Positions 1-23,303 of a DNA stretch of 64,000 bases are shown here, piece after piece. This DNA comes from Apus apus. Lineage: Eukaryota; Chordata; Aves; Apodiformes; Apodidae. The stretch's first letter is position 1; each line of letters opens with the position of its first letter. Under the pieces are notes generated by a model. It was not told the DNA's origin and did not search any database. It saw nothing but the letters and a program-made list of their open reading frames with translations. A program made the translations under genes and the position numbers. The stretch spans positions 64,066,905 through 64,130,904 of the forward strand of contig NC_067312.1 in the NCBI RefSeq assembly GCF_020740795.1. Reading direction: 5' to 3'.

Positions 1-272
1 CATAGTCAAGGTGGCTGGTGTGTTTCCAGCTGGACTTCAAACTCCTTGAGATAAAGTGGCAGAGAGTAGGTATTCCACAGGAGCCGGGGAAGTAATTTGC
101 TGCCATCTGATAATAATGACCTCAAACTCACATAGCAGAGGAGGGCAGGGATTACTTCATCTTCACCCTTCACCAGGTGCCCTGTTGATGTGTACCAGTG
201 TGCCAACACTGGGGACTCTTCCCTGCATTCACCCAGGCAATATTTGTTTGCCAGGGCTGTTGTTGCTCTTAC

Positions 273-11117
<10,845 letters not shown>

Positions 11118-11284
11118 TGTGAATGTCCTGGGTCTTGTGGCAGGTAGTAGTCCAAAGATGTAGTCTATGCAAACTGATAATTTCCAATTTAGTTCCTAAA
11201 ATATTGTAATTGAAGAAGTTTCTTCTAGAATGACCAAGGGTGAGATAACACTGCAAAGAGAGCTTGTCATCAGGAAGAGGTATT

Positions 11285-11292
11285 CCTTTATA
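11285..11292 (-). promoter_or_regulatory. PDE6B: Candidate TATA box of PDE6B
   Basis: TATAAAGG on the minus strand, 168 bp upstream of the PDE6B start codon. It would place the transcription start near 11255 and give a 5' UTR of about 140 nt. TTAATC-type homeodomain sites lie further upstream (around 11379, and TAATCC at 11560-11565), of the kind bound by CRX/OTX in photoreceptor promoters. The assignment is inferred from spacing only. Confidence 0.45.
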
Positions 11293-11569
11293 GTGCCGAA
11301 GGTGAGCCAGTAGGAGGATAGATCTTCTCAACCAAACAGATTAGATGACCTCTACAAGAGCTTTGGGTCAACTTTCTTCTTAATCTAAATGCAAACAAAA
11401 ACTGAGTACTCACAATATCTGAAAACACTCTCCTTTCTCTTGATAAGCAGAACACTTACTGAAACAATTACTTTGAGGCAGCAGCAACAGGGAAGAACTG
11501 CATCTCCTAACGTTGAAATAAGCTCTTTAAAGTCTAATTAAATATATACTGCTTGGGCCTAATCCTTGG

Positions 11570-14500
11570 CTAACAAGGTGAGCATCTTATTATTTCTGTT
11601 CTTCCAGCTCCCTGCAGTAGTAGGAACTGCATCCTTCACAAAAGAGCACATAGGCCAGAACAAATATAGTGAAGTAATGTTGCTCTTTCATGACTCTCTA
11701 CTATTGCATGGTTCTCTATCTGCTCCTGTAAAGGCTGTTCTCAAACAGAAGCACCAAACCTGAATGCTTTAGTCCAGGATTTGAACAGAATTTGCAAAGT
11801 ATGTGGCCTCTTCCTGTTGCTACTAAGAACCAGGATAGGAAAACATGCCCCTTAGTAGCATTCCCTTAGGAAGGAAACAAGAGCTTCAGGTTGGGGTGCC
11901 TAGGTTGAAACACTCTAAGGAATCATGGGAAGCCCTGTAGACAAAAAAAAACACCCAGATGAACCACTGAGAAAGGCAGAAAAATTTTCCTTGTTACTGT
12001 CGGTGGAGACAGGGTGGGAATTATGGCTCTGAGGGACATTTGTTGTTTCACATCAATGAAGCCATCATGCTGTGCAAACAATAGGTGAGGGTCAGCATCA
12101 TGCTGGAAGGCAAAATGCCATGAAGGCCACCGCTGTTCAGGGAAATTAAACAGTGCACAAAGGTTTTAGTCAGAGGGGAACACCATGTTGCTGGAAGATA
12201 ACCAAGTAAAGGTCCAGGCTGTCTGCCCTGATGAGCACCGGCACTACTGCCAGCAGTGGTGCAAACCAGCCTAAATTTGAATGTGTGTGCCCGGGAGGAG
12301 GGTGACAAGACAAGAAGCTGTAGTGGCAGCATTAGAAATGCTGATGCAGGTGGGTGTGGAGCTCAGGATAGGGACAGGTTGGGAACATCTTCAATCCCAT
12401 CAGCAGGGATGCCAGAACTGACAGCTGCTGATCTGTGTCCACCCCTAAAACAGGAGGTGAACACCCTCACACAAAGGCATGGTAGTTTAGGGGAAGGGAG
12501 TTAAGAAAGAAACCCTTTCAGAAGGTTGCAGTGGAAACTGAGACAAAGATCTACAAATGTATTTATCATTCAGTTTTCTCCAATTCCCTCTTTCAGTTCC
12601 CTGGGTCACTGGAGATGCAGTGGGAAAGCATTTTGTCAACTGGCTTAACACCTTAGATGTCTTTATGCTAGCCTGGTAGAGATTTGCTCTGGTAATTCTC
12701 ATAGTCAGGATACTAAAACAGAATTTCTGCTCAAGAAGACTTCAAGGACGTGATGTGTGCCAAGGGTACACACATTGCCTCCAATGTCCATATTCTAATG
12801 GAGGCACAAGGACCTTCTCAGCAGGGTATTGTGGGAGTGGATGGTGAACCTCCAGAATGGGGGTGGATGAAGCCTTTTGTGTGCAACAAGCAGAACTGTC
12901 CAAAGCAAAGCACTTGGTGGCAGTGGGGAATTTTAATTGCCTGACTCTGTAGGCATGTTAACATTTCAGGCTGCAAGCTTTCTAGATAGGTCTTGCATAT
13001 TTCAGCTGTTTTCTGGGTACAAAGGGTGGCAGAAAGAGCAAAAGGAAGTTTTATTTTGTTTTAACTGGAGGCAAGGGAAAGAACTACCTGGGAACTTGAA
13101 GGTGGGAGTGAGAACTTGAAGTTTAGGTAGGTGGGACTGTCAAATGAGAGCTTGAAACTAGAAAAAACAGGCCATTTTGTAAATTATGGGCTCTAGTTAA
13201 TCTTAAACAAGAGAAAAACAAAGTTTGTAAACATGGCAAAATTCTTTGAGTATTAAAATATCATGGAAAAAATAAAAATTAAAAGTTAGAAATGTCAAGA
13301 TCCAAAGTGGTTGAATTAGGAACATGAAGGGCAATGAGCATTCTCTGTTATAATGTTGGGAAGAGTAAGAATATCAGAGCAAGTATTGAAGGACTGGCAT
13401 GCTTTGAGGGTTGTGTGGAGTAAACTCTAAGCTGCTAATGGCTTTTTCTGACAATTAAGAGAGGATCTTCTGAGGTTCTGAAATGCTGGGGAAAGATAGA
13501 TGTAATTATTCTTTCAGCAACAGAGGAAAAAGGAAGAACTGGAGGATTCCGCAAAGGACCCCTTTACATCTAGTCTCCAACAAAATACAGTAACAGCCAG
13601 TGTGGTTTTGTCGAGACCAAACTGTTGTCATTGCCAGAGAAAGAAGTCTGTGGAGAGAAGGAAAGTAATGACTGTCACAACTCTTGACCCATGATGAAAT
13701 GACACAAAAGATATTCTGTCTCATAAGGTGAGGACTTAAATGAAATAGCTAAAGGTGGTGGAAAAGCTACTGGGAAGCTGAAGCCTCGTTGTTAGTAGCT
13801 CACTAATTAAATTAACTTCTTGAGTAGGATTCTCCACAGAGGCTGTCTCAGATGTAGAGCATCTCAGTATTTCAACTGATGGGGGGAAAAATGTGTATTA
13901 AGCCAGCATACGAACCAGGATCGGGTGTATGTAAATGTGTTTGAGCACTGTCTTAATGCTAAATTGCAGACAGGTGCGTATGGGAGATGAGGACCTGAAC
14001 TCGCTAAGAGTGCATGGAAAGCCTTGGTTATCTGGAGAATAGTCACCTGCTGAATTCACGGGGATGAGTCAGTATCGGGGCTTATCACAACCTAAATATG
14101 TGTCAAGACTGCTAGGCAGAAGGAGATGTACATCTCTTAGTATGAACCTTCTATTTTATAACAGGTTATGTCAAGTTGTACCACACAGCTGTGTCAGCTG
14201 GAAGACAGTGGGAAAACTTGACCTCTGAGAAAAGGCTGAGGTTTGTCAAGTCTCTTTTGAGTCATCCCTTTCTTATAAAAACAATCTCCAAATGTCTAAC
14301 AGGCTATTGTTAAGACAAAGGCAACAGTCTGTTCTGCACATTCATGTAGGACAGATTTCAGATTTGCACTGAAAGCGCTTCCACAACAGCAGAAATAAAT
14401 GGCTCTCATCCAATCTTAGATACCCCTAGAAAAAGACATGCCATCCTTTTTCCCAGTGAACACCTCTTGTCAGAAGTGATGCACACGTAATGACACCAGC

Positions 14501-17500
14501 CTGCTGGAAGTGGTATGGACAAGTAACTTCTTACAGCTGGAGGGAAACCCATCTTTCTGTGTGTCCAGCCTCCCACAGTCCACAGCCTCTCAGGCCAGTT
14601 ATATGTGAGGAAAACATTGCTTGGACACCAGGAAAAACTTATTTTGCAGCAGAGTAAACCTGCCAGATGGGAGCAATTTTCTTGATGATTAAAGCACAAA
14701 GAAAGGAGAGGCATGCTTCTTCCCTTCAATTCCTCCACCATCTACCTGGGCCCTTCCAGTGTCCTGTAAAATATGAACCTTGCTTCATGCCGGAATGATG
14801 GGGAGAAAAACGGCCTGGGTAAAGTAAAGCCAATTACAAAAACTTGCCAGGGGACTAATACATTTTGAATTCTGGTATGCCAAAGGAATGAGGTTTCCTA
14901 TTACCTGGACTTTGAAGAAGGTATGAAGTGAAGTGTAGCTCCTCTTGTGGTCTAGCATACTGTGGCCTGGCAGTTTTTCTGATCTTACGCCAGGACGTCA
15001 GATATGAGGAAGGACAGAAGGTCTGGGAGCTTAAAGCCACTTCCCTGCATTATTTCAATGTCCAGGAATCAGGCTGTGTATTAAACGGATATTACAGCAC
15101 AGAGCTATACAGTTGGTGGATATACTCAGGATGCCTTACATCTGAACAGAAGGTCCTTTGCACTTGGTGACATATGGTGTCTTCCAGGCTATATAGCTTC
15201 ACTCTTTATGTATAAGATGACATAAATAGGTTTTGTGGCTGTATTAAAGGACTATGTAAAGTGTCACGAGATTTTGAGGTTTGATTTGGGAGATAAAAAA
15301 TGGCAAATGGGTGAACTATTAATACTGAATCAAAGTTGGCACTCTTTGGATCCAAACCTCCCAGATATTAGCACTCTGTTTGGTATGAAATGTTCTGTTC
15401 AGCTCAAGATAAATGTTTTTGTTTAAAAACATTTGTAAGAAAAACAGTGACACTCCAGGCTCAAAATACAAAAGATCCTTCAGTTCCCTCCTCTGCTCGC
15501 AGTGTTTGAGGCTTAACAAGATTTCCCCTCACAAAGGGAGAGAATAAAGGTCCTGAAATACTGAAATTTATAGCTTCAGAAGTGGAGAAATTGAGGCAAT
15601 ATTGGTTAAGTCAAGGCAGGACTGTGTAACTGCAGTGCAACTGAAACCACATAGGAGCAGCGGGTGGAAATTTAAGCCATCTGTGCAAAGGGAGACAGCA
15701 GTGCCAGAGCAATTCCCTTGGGGAAGAGTGGGCTGATGAACCCAGAATTTAAAGCATGGTGCAAAGGCTGCAGGTACTACCTGGGCCTCCAGAGCAGCCT
15801 ACGTGGCACTGGGAAAGCCATTGCTGGCATACCAGTGATAACTGAGGTGGATATAATCTAAGCTTCCAACAGGATAATGCTGTTTGATTGGACTTAGGTA
15901 GACAATAGAGGATTTTGGAAGAGGATGAGGCAGCTATTTTAGGAAACTTGCACTGGGCTGTCACACCGCATAATAATACCGGAGCACGTGTAGTTGCACA
16001 TATTTGTTTTTAATAGCTTTAAAGCTGAATTGCAGAGTTGGCATAAGACCTCTGCCTTCTTGGGTGTTGGTGGACATCCTTTAAACAGTGGTTCAAATAG
16101 AAACCCCGAATGCTTAAGTTGCCTGGGAATAAAAATGCTCTCCTCCCAACAACTCTTATCACAGTCTCTCCTCTGCCCTAGCCTGGACATTACTAAAGTA
16201 AACTCTGGTTGTGAAGTAAAATCACCCAGCTGATGTGGTGCAAAACGTACTGCCCAAGAGAAGGGTATGGTCAGAGCTTTTTATGGGGCTGTGTCCAAAG
16301 TTGATTGTGCAGATACTACCTGCAAAGAAGAAGGATGATCAGAAACATTGGGGATATTAGGTCTGAAGATGCTGTTCCCCTTTCTTTATGGGAACAATGT
16401 TTTCCTCCTAACCAAAAGGCTGTGGGGAGTGGAGCTGCAAGTGACTAATTTGATTAGACATGATCCTTACAGGATGCTGTATTGACAGTTACACTCAAAC
16501 CTTTCTGGCCCACTCATCCGTTGGCATAACGAGATTTCAGTTTATCTGATTTACCAATTAATATTCTTATGCCACCTGCTTGTATCCAAGAATAAGCCTT
16601 CCTGCCTGGAACTATGGGAGCCCAGTGACGATTAGAGCTGTGCTTCTCACCCATCCTAGGCCAGGGTGTCCTTCTGCCCCCAGAGAGTGTCCAGTTCCTC
16701 CAGTCGCACAAAGATTGTCTCTTACCACTCACAGGGCAGAACCTCAGGGCTTTTTATGAGCATTCTCCTCTGGCCTTTCCTTCCCTTCCCTGTGATGGCA
16801 TCACAGCAAGACCCAGCCACCTGGGCTCTCTTCCCCCCCGACCAGGCAGTACTGGGGCTCTGCTCCAGCCCATGGCCCAGCTTGCAGAGACACCAACCAC
16901 AGACACTTGTGGTCCCCAAGGCAGTGGGAGCTGGATGGGGGGCACGGGACACTCAGGCAAGTCTGAGGAGAGTACCAAGCTGGGCTGGAGCAGAGTGTGG
17001 GGCTGCCCTTCAGAGGGACCTCAGGAAGCTGGAGAAAGGTACTGGGAAACTCCTGGAGCCTGGCTGAGTCTTGGCCCTGGCTGAGGTGCAGGGTGGCAGA
17101 TGTGGGGACGTGTCAGCTGGGGTGGGTGCCTGAGCACACCCTCAGCTGCAAACCTGCATAACATAATTACACAGAAGTACAGCAGTGGAGCACAGAAGCA
17201 TGGCTTGATGACCAACATAGGACTGCAGGAAACAGTCTGAGCACTAGCTGGTTCTGCTAGAGCTCTGTTTTCTTGCTGGCGTGATACCTGAATTGTAGAA
17301 GGATCGTTAAATTTTTATAACAAAGTATGAATATCATCCACTACTATGGGCAGGGGAAAGTGTGCTGCTGGCACTTCATTTGCAAAGAATGAACAACGGG
17401 TTCAAGAGTCAAAATTAGTACCTGAACACCCCTCAGAAAATTCCACTTGCATTTTGGCCTGAATATTGACTCCATCTGGCCATGAGCAGGGAATACCAGC

Positions 17501-18820
17501 CTTCCTCTTCATAATTATTTCAGAGATTTACCTTAAAATTAGCCTATTAATTTGAGTATTGCATTGAGAAATTACAGGAAACAGTCAGAGTTTTGAATCT
17601 TAATGGTTCTTGCCAAAAGGAGGTGGTGCTATGGACACATACATAAATGCAAAGTTTTACTTTAGATCAGCAGTGCATTCTGAGCAAGCAAAAATCAATG
17701 GGCATGCTGGCTTAGTTTGTCAAAATGCTTTCAAGCTACATAAATTGGTAAGATGCAGAAAGTACCACTTCAGGTTAATGTGAAGCTAGGTCACAGTTAA
17801 TTGTTTTATTTCTGAAAAAAGACCCCAACCTCTCCCTAAACTCAGAATCTTGAAAACTTTTAAAATAAATGCCAGGCTTTTTGTTTTGTTTTGTTTTGTT
17901 GTTTTAATAATTGCCTAGTGCTACAAGGATGTATAAGAGCACCTGTTATATTGGGGGCTTTACTCAAGGGAATGGTAGTGTGTAAGAGGCTGGACCCTGC
18001 ACTCCCGTACAAGTCCTGGGTTTCCAAAAGTGGCAACCCTTCACTTGCACACCAGCACATAAATCAGAACAAAAAAAAGATCATTAAACTCTTCCCAGAC
18101 ACTACCATGTGCTGTCCTCGTGCAACCATTTTCCCCAAAATGGACATGGAATTAAGGAACATGAAACAGTAGCATACATGAAACTTTAATAAGGAACACT
18201 AATTACACAATATGGGTGCTCAGATCTACCCACAGCTAGGTATGCTCATGCAGTGTCAGGGAGGAATGATGAAGTGAATAGGAGAGACTCTAAGACAAGT
18301 TTTGCAGACATCTGCAGCAGACGAAGGCAGCATCCCAGAGGAGTGAAGTGGTTTGTGGGAAACATCACAATGTGGAGAGGGGGAAGGCAAACAATATGAT
18401 TGTTTAGCAGAACAGGAATGAAGCAGAAAAGCTGACTCTAGCTTCAAGAGTAAAGGTAGAGCAGGAGGAATGATAAAGCAATGAGGAAGAAGAAAAGGGC
18501 TATTGAGTCCTTAAGAAGCTGTGGAAACAGCCAAGGGCTGAAACCATAACAAGGAATGTGGAGAGCATGGAGAATGCAGTGATGAGAAAGAGTGGTGATG
18601 ATCCAGGAGGTCCATTGCGCATAAGCCAATGGAAAATGTCCATCCATGCTTGTGGAATTGGTTCTTGAGGAAAATTCTTTTGGTTTGGTAGCAGGGGAGG
18701 GTCTCCTGTAAGAAGCTATTGAAAAGCTCCCCCAGCTCCCAAAAATGTGTCCACACCTCCTGTCAGGGCTGAGCCATCAGAGACAATGGATGTGCCTCTG
18801 CGATTAACATATGAAAGAAA
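11570..18820. other. Head-to-head spacer, left part: nothing recognised
   Basis: No exon-like reading frame with known similarity was seen on either strand. Small simple repeats are present, for example a TTTTG run at 17878-17904. A G/C-richer patch at 16.78-17.12 kb carries overlapping ORFs on both strands that look compositional. No RNA gene was recognised. Confidence 0.4.
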
Positions 18821-18829
18821 AGGAAAAAA

Positions 18830-19655
18830 ACTAATCTAAGACTTCAGAAGTGGACAGCAGAGGAGCAGGATACCAAGGTCAGTGAGCAAAGAGGGGGATG
18901 AGGTGCCTGAGCAGAGGCTCCCTGGCAGCCCGTGGTGAGACAGCACCAGTCCCTCTGCAACCCATGGAGGAGCACGGTGGAGCCGCCCGTGAAGGACCAA
19001 GGCAGAGCAGCTGTAGACCTGCAGCCCATGAAGGGCCACAGTGGAGCAGATGTGGATCTGCAGCCTTGGAGGACCCCATGCCATGGGAGGTGACTGCTCC
19101 CGAAGCAGGTTGTGACTCTGTGGGAAGCCAGCACTGGAGCAGTCTGTTCGTGAGGGACTGTACGTTGTGGGGAGGTACTCATGTTGGAGAGGTTTGTGAA
19201 GGACTCTCATCCATGGGAGGGACCCCATGGTGAGGCAGGATAAGACTGTGAGGATTCCTCTCTGAGGAGGAAGGAGGGGCAGCAAACAACATCTAATGTG
19301 TACTGACTCTAAACCCCATCCCCTGTCCCCCTGTGCCACTGGGGGGAAGAAGAGAGAGAGAGAAACCAGGAACAAAATGATAGGGGCCTGGGAAAAGGGA
19401 GGGGTGGGGTAAAGTAAGCTCTGGGTTTTGTTTTGTCTTTATCCTATTTGCATCTGAATAGTGATAAATTAAATGGATTCTGCCCCCCAAGATGGGATCT
19501 GTTTTGCCTGTGACAGTAACCGGTGAGTGAACCCTCCTCCTCTGTCTCCACTCACGAGTTTCTAATTTTTTTTGTTCTGCCCATCCCACAATAGGGCAGG
19601 AGAGGGGGGTTGAGGTGGTGAGTGAGCAGCTGCATGGTTCTTTGCTATAGGTTTG
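18830..19655 (+). mobile_element. Avian endogenous-retrovirus LTR-like element (solo, degenerate)
   Basis: An 800-bp block unlike its surroundings. Its first half is a degenerate array of phrases such as GGAGCAGATGTGGATCTGCA and CTGCAGCCCATGAAGG. A purine-rich stretch follows (GGGGGGAAGAAGAGAGAGAG near 19340), then GATAAATTAAATGG, which could serve polyadenylation, then a segment containing TCTGTTTTGCCTGTGACAGT and GGTGAGTGA. This layout is familiar from LTRs of avian endogenous retroviruses. Several long ORFs on both strands here are by-products of the repeat array. No gag, pol or env reading frame flanks it, so it reads as a solo LTR. The family name and exact borders cannot be given without a repeat library. 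Confidence 0.55.
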
Positions 19656-20730
19656 GCCCAAACTATGACTTTGGGCCTTTTATCAGGGAAGATTGAGGGG
19701 ACATAAGCATTTCTGCAAGCCTTGGGGGCAGTTGGGTAGAGGGGAATCAAGGCTGAAAGGATCTCACAGGAGGTATTTCAGAGTCTTTTTTTGGCTACTC
19801 AGATAGGAACAGGTGATGCTGAGTTATCCTCAACATATCTGCTCCAGGACAATTAAACCAGGCTGGGAAGATGCTCAGAGAAGTATGTGTTCAGGTAAGT
19901 TTAGAAAGAGTCTGGTGGCACACTAAGGTAATGAAGATGGAAGTGGCTCAGGGATAGGCCTTGCCAGGATGAGGTGACAGTGCTGGGCACAGAGATACCA
20001 TTACAGAAAGTGGCTTTAAATCAAAGCACAGAGTACTATAAGCAACTGGGGAACCAGAAGTGTGGAACTGAGCATAGCCACCATAGGTAAGAAGAGGTCA
20101 GGGCCAGGAAATCACAAGAAGAAGCTGGGAGAGACTGTGTAGTCTCAATGCACACAGCAGACTGGTGTAAAGGGGGGTGCAATGTTGGCATGCACAAGGC
20201 TGCAGCAAGGAGGAAGCCTGTACTCAGTGTGGAGACCAGCAGCAGGGCTGGACATGCAGGTCTTTTACTGGTCACAACAGGAGTGGCTGTAGCTCACTGT
20301 GGTGCAACAGCAGGCACAGAACTGCAGGAAGCCCTGCAGAGGTTTTGACAGTGTTTGGGAGCAGTGTGGCCTGTCTCTTCCTCCTTCTCTCCTCCTGGAT
20401 AGGGGGGGGCTTAACTTCATTTCCTGCAGCAATGGTATTTTAATAGGCATTAAAAACTAAACTCTGTTTGAGGCAACACTGCAGTTTTCAGTGTTTACAG
20501 CTTGTTGCTCAGTCTGAAGTGGATTTAAGCTTGGGTTTTGGGTGAAGTCTATTCCAGTTGCAAGTTTACAGAGGTGGTTAACACTGTGGGACCCAGAGAG
20601 TTGACTAGAACCACTGGGCCACTGTAGAAAAAAATTCCTTTGCTATGTAAGGGCCCTCAGCTGGTGAGAAGGTAAAACCAGTGGTTTCATACTCATGGAA
20701 GGTTTACACTATCTCAGGTCTTGCAGCTTC

Positions 20731-20836
20731 AAAAAAATAAAATAAAATAATATGTTGAAAACATAAAATAAACAAACAAAATCCTCCATGAAAAAAAAAA
20801 AACACAAACCAAACCAAACCAAACAAAAACCAAACA
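20731..20836. repeat. A-rich simple repeats (AAAAT)n and (AAACC)n
   Basis: Runs of AAAAT units (20731-20750), AAAC units, a 12-base A run (20791-20802) and AAACC units (about 20806-20836). This is low-complexity sequence, possibly the poly(A) remnant of an old retroposed copy, though no body is recognised next to it. Confidence 0.75.
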
Positions 20837-21264
20837 ATTTGATCATCTTTGTTAGCTTAAGAAAAAAACCCACAGTTATTTTCCCATTTCCAAAGCAATA
20901 ATGAAGTCCATCCTTTTCTCTGCTGCTGAAATGCAGTTATATGTGAAAGCTTTTGGCTTATTCTCTAGTTCTGTGGCTCACTGATCAACCTCACAGTCAC
21001 AACTGCTCTCTCCTTGGAGTGCAGAGAGGTGCTCTGACCTAAACCTTCCCTCCTTAGTCTGTTTCTGCCTTCTGTTGCAGATGGAAACTGTGTGATCTAA
21101 TGCTCACTAAGACCAGGTGCCTGGCTAATGGCTTTGGCTGCACACACCTACAGATTCCCTTGGCTTTGGTAATTTGTGCTTCTGGTTTTAGCTTCTAAAT
21201 ACATCATCAGGGCTGTCATGGACATCCTGGCTTGTCCAGAACTACTCAAGCTCTGTGCCAGCAG

Positions 21265-21345
21265 TATCACTTTTGTAGAGCACTTTGAGATGATAGCCGT
21301 GTAAGGAACTGTAAATACCCCATTGGAATAATCTGAAGCAATAAA
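21265..21345 (+). repeat. Possible ancient SINE/LINE 3' tail
   Basis: TAGAGCACTTTGAGATGATA and the following GTGTAAGGAACTGTAAATAC resemble the tail (AAGCGCTTTGAGATC...TATAAAT type) shared by several old vertebrate SINEs and LINEs. Only the tail is recognisable, so this is a weak call. Confidence 0.3.
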
Positions 21346-23286
21346 CTGGAGGCAGCATTTACTGTCTGCAATATGTAATGGGGGGTATATGTTCTGCTGT
21401 TACAGCATGCTTTGCAACAAGTTAGAATCCACAAATTCCTGCATTTTTGGTGTTAAGCTGCTTCTGTTGCGTGAACAGAAAACAAACCTCTTGATTTGAC
21501 CATCAAAAAAGATTTCTCATTCCTCAGCTTTCCCCAGGTCTGGATGGTCTTCTGGTACAGAGTAGCAACAGGCCATTGGAGAAACTGTCATGGCTCAGAA
21601 AGTGAAATCCAGCAGTTCACTGACCAAAGCAGCAGCCATCATCCATACAGTTGTGCAGAAACCAGGAGATGGCACAAAAATTGATCTGTCTCTTTAGCCA
21701 ACATATAGCTGTATGTTAAAATCCCATCTCAAGAGAATTTTTATCCATCTCTGCATTTCCACCATGCTGCCAGGGCAGCAAGACTGAAGGCTTTAGGAGA
21801 GGGGCCTTAATTTCTCTTTGCTTCCAAGCCCTTGACAATAGCCCAGAGAAAAACATCAGCCTCCCCCAGGCTGGCTACCCATCACAGCAGAGGAACTGAG
21901 GCTCCTCAGCGCTGTGCTTTGAGCAGCCTCCTGGTTTTGCTTGCCAGCTGGAGGGACGTGTCTGTCTGTTTATGCTGGAAATGTGTTTTGTGCAGGGGAG
22001 CATGGGAGCCTCTTGCTCCAGTGTCATTCAATACATTCAGCAAGAACAACACTATCATACCTCAGAAAAGAAAGGTGCCTTTCAGTTTAAGTCATTTAAA
22101 GCTGTGAGGTATTTGAGTAGCACCTTAAAAGTCTTAAGGCAGTGCTTTATGAGGCTTTTTTATCTAATAATGTACCACACCCAAGAACCTTACCCTTGAA
22201 CCCCAGAGGAACAAACTTCAAACTATTTCCTTTTCATCTGTATTGCATCATTCTCCTCACTGGAAAAGATTAGCATTTCTGAGCAGAAGTCACAGAAACT
22301 GAGAACCTCTTAGCCAATGGCCTTCATGTGGTGTGGCACTATGAGAAAGCTGTATTTCTCCTGCGTTCTCCCCTGTCCTCTCAGTCCTTGGCAGACCTGG
22401 GACTGGGACGTGGGTCCTCCAAGAAGGCAGGCACATGTGTGTGACACCCCAGTAGGAAGCCCTGCATCCTCAGCAGCACAAATTAGATATAAAGCTAGAG
22501 AAGGAAATCCTCTCGACTTACGGTGCAATAACCACTACAATACCTGTCAAGGGCAAAATGCATCTGCTTGTAGTTGTTCTGTAGCACCCTGGTAAACAAG
22601 CCCATGACTGTGTCTGTTGAACAGCAGGGAACTTAATGCCTGGTGCAGGAGGCTATTTAGGGATCTCATACTGTGCCATTGGCTGCTGAGCTAGCACATG
22701 CTCCTAAATCTGAGCTGGCAGTGCAATTGCAGTAATTCCCAGAGCAGTTTACCCTATGCTTATTCCAATAATAAGGAAGCAGGAGAGGACTTCTAGGGGT
22801 AGGAAATTCAAAACTGCTGCTGCTGTTTTTCATAGGATAGGGTAGAAGTTAAGACTAATCATGTCATTTGCATACCTGTTTTACTGCAGTCCATTAAAAC
22901 TACCGGTTACTTTTGTGCTGAGTCCAGAAAGATGGTTATATGTTTTATTTGGTCAGACCACTTCTATTATAAAACAGCCAATTTTGATGAGCAGGTCTGG
23001 AACAGGCACTTGGATATCTTCTTTGGCAACCAGATCCTGCAGTGCACCATTGTTTTGTAAGATCCATGTCATGTTACATCAAATTTAACAGGCTCAGGAA
23101 TATGCTTCAATGCTTTGATGCCTCCCTATTTTTCTTGTGCCTAGAACAAACTAGCATAATACTGTGAAAATGAAGGTTAGTTTTATTTTGTTTTCTTCGT
23201 GCTCCAAACAGCAAATAATGCAGTGACAGATGTTATGGTTACCAACCAAAACCTTGTGCAGTGATTAGCTATTATTAGCATGTCTC

Positions 23287-23303
23287 TAATCCCCAGGGGA
23301 TTA
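23287..23303. promoter_or_regulatory. 17-bp perfect palindrome of two TAATCC sites
   Basis: TAATCCCCAGGGGATTA reads the same on both strands around a central A. Each arm starts with TAATCC, the core bound by K50 homeodomains such as CRX and OTX2, and the centre CCCCAGGGG also fits an EBF- or AP-2-like site. It lies 2.3 kb upstream of purpurin exon 1 in the spacer of two photoreceptor genes. Function is inferred. Confidence 0.35.

Noticed and set aside
16666-17084. 133-codon ORF and overlapping minus-strand ORFs in a G/C-richer patch
   Set aside because: Several frames are open at once, which indicates composition rather than selection; no similarity recognised.
18836-19375. Long overlapping ORFs on both strands
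   Set aside because: They coincide with the phrase-repeat array of the LTR-like element; open frames on both strands follow from the repeat composition.
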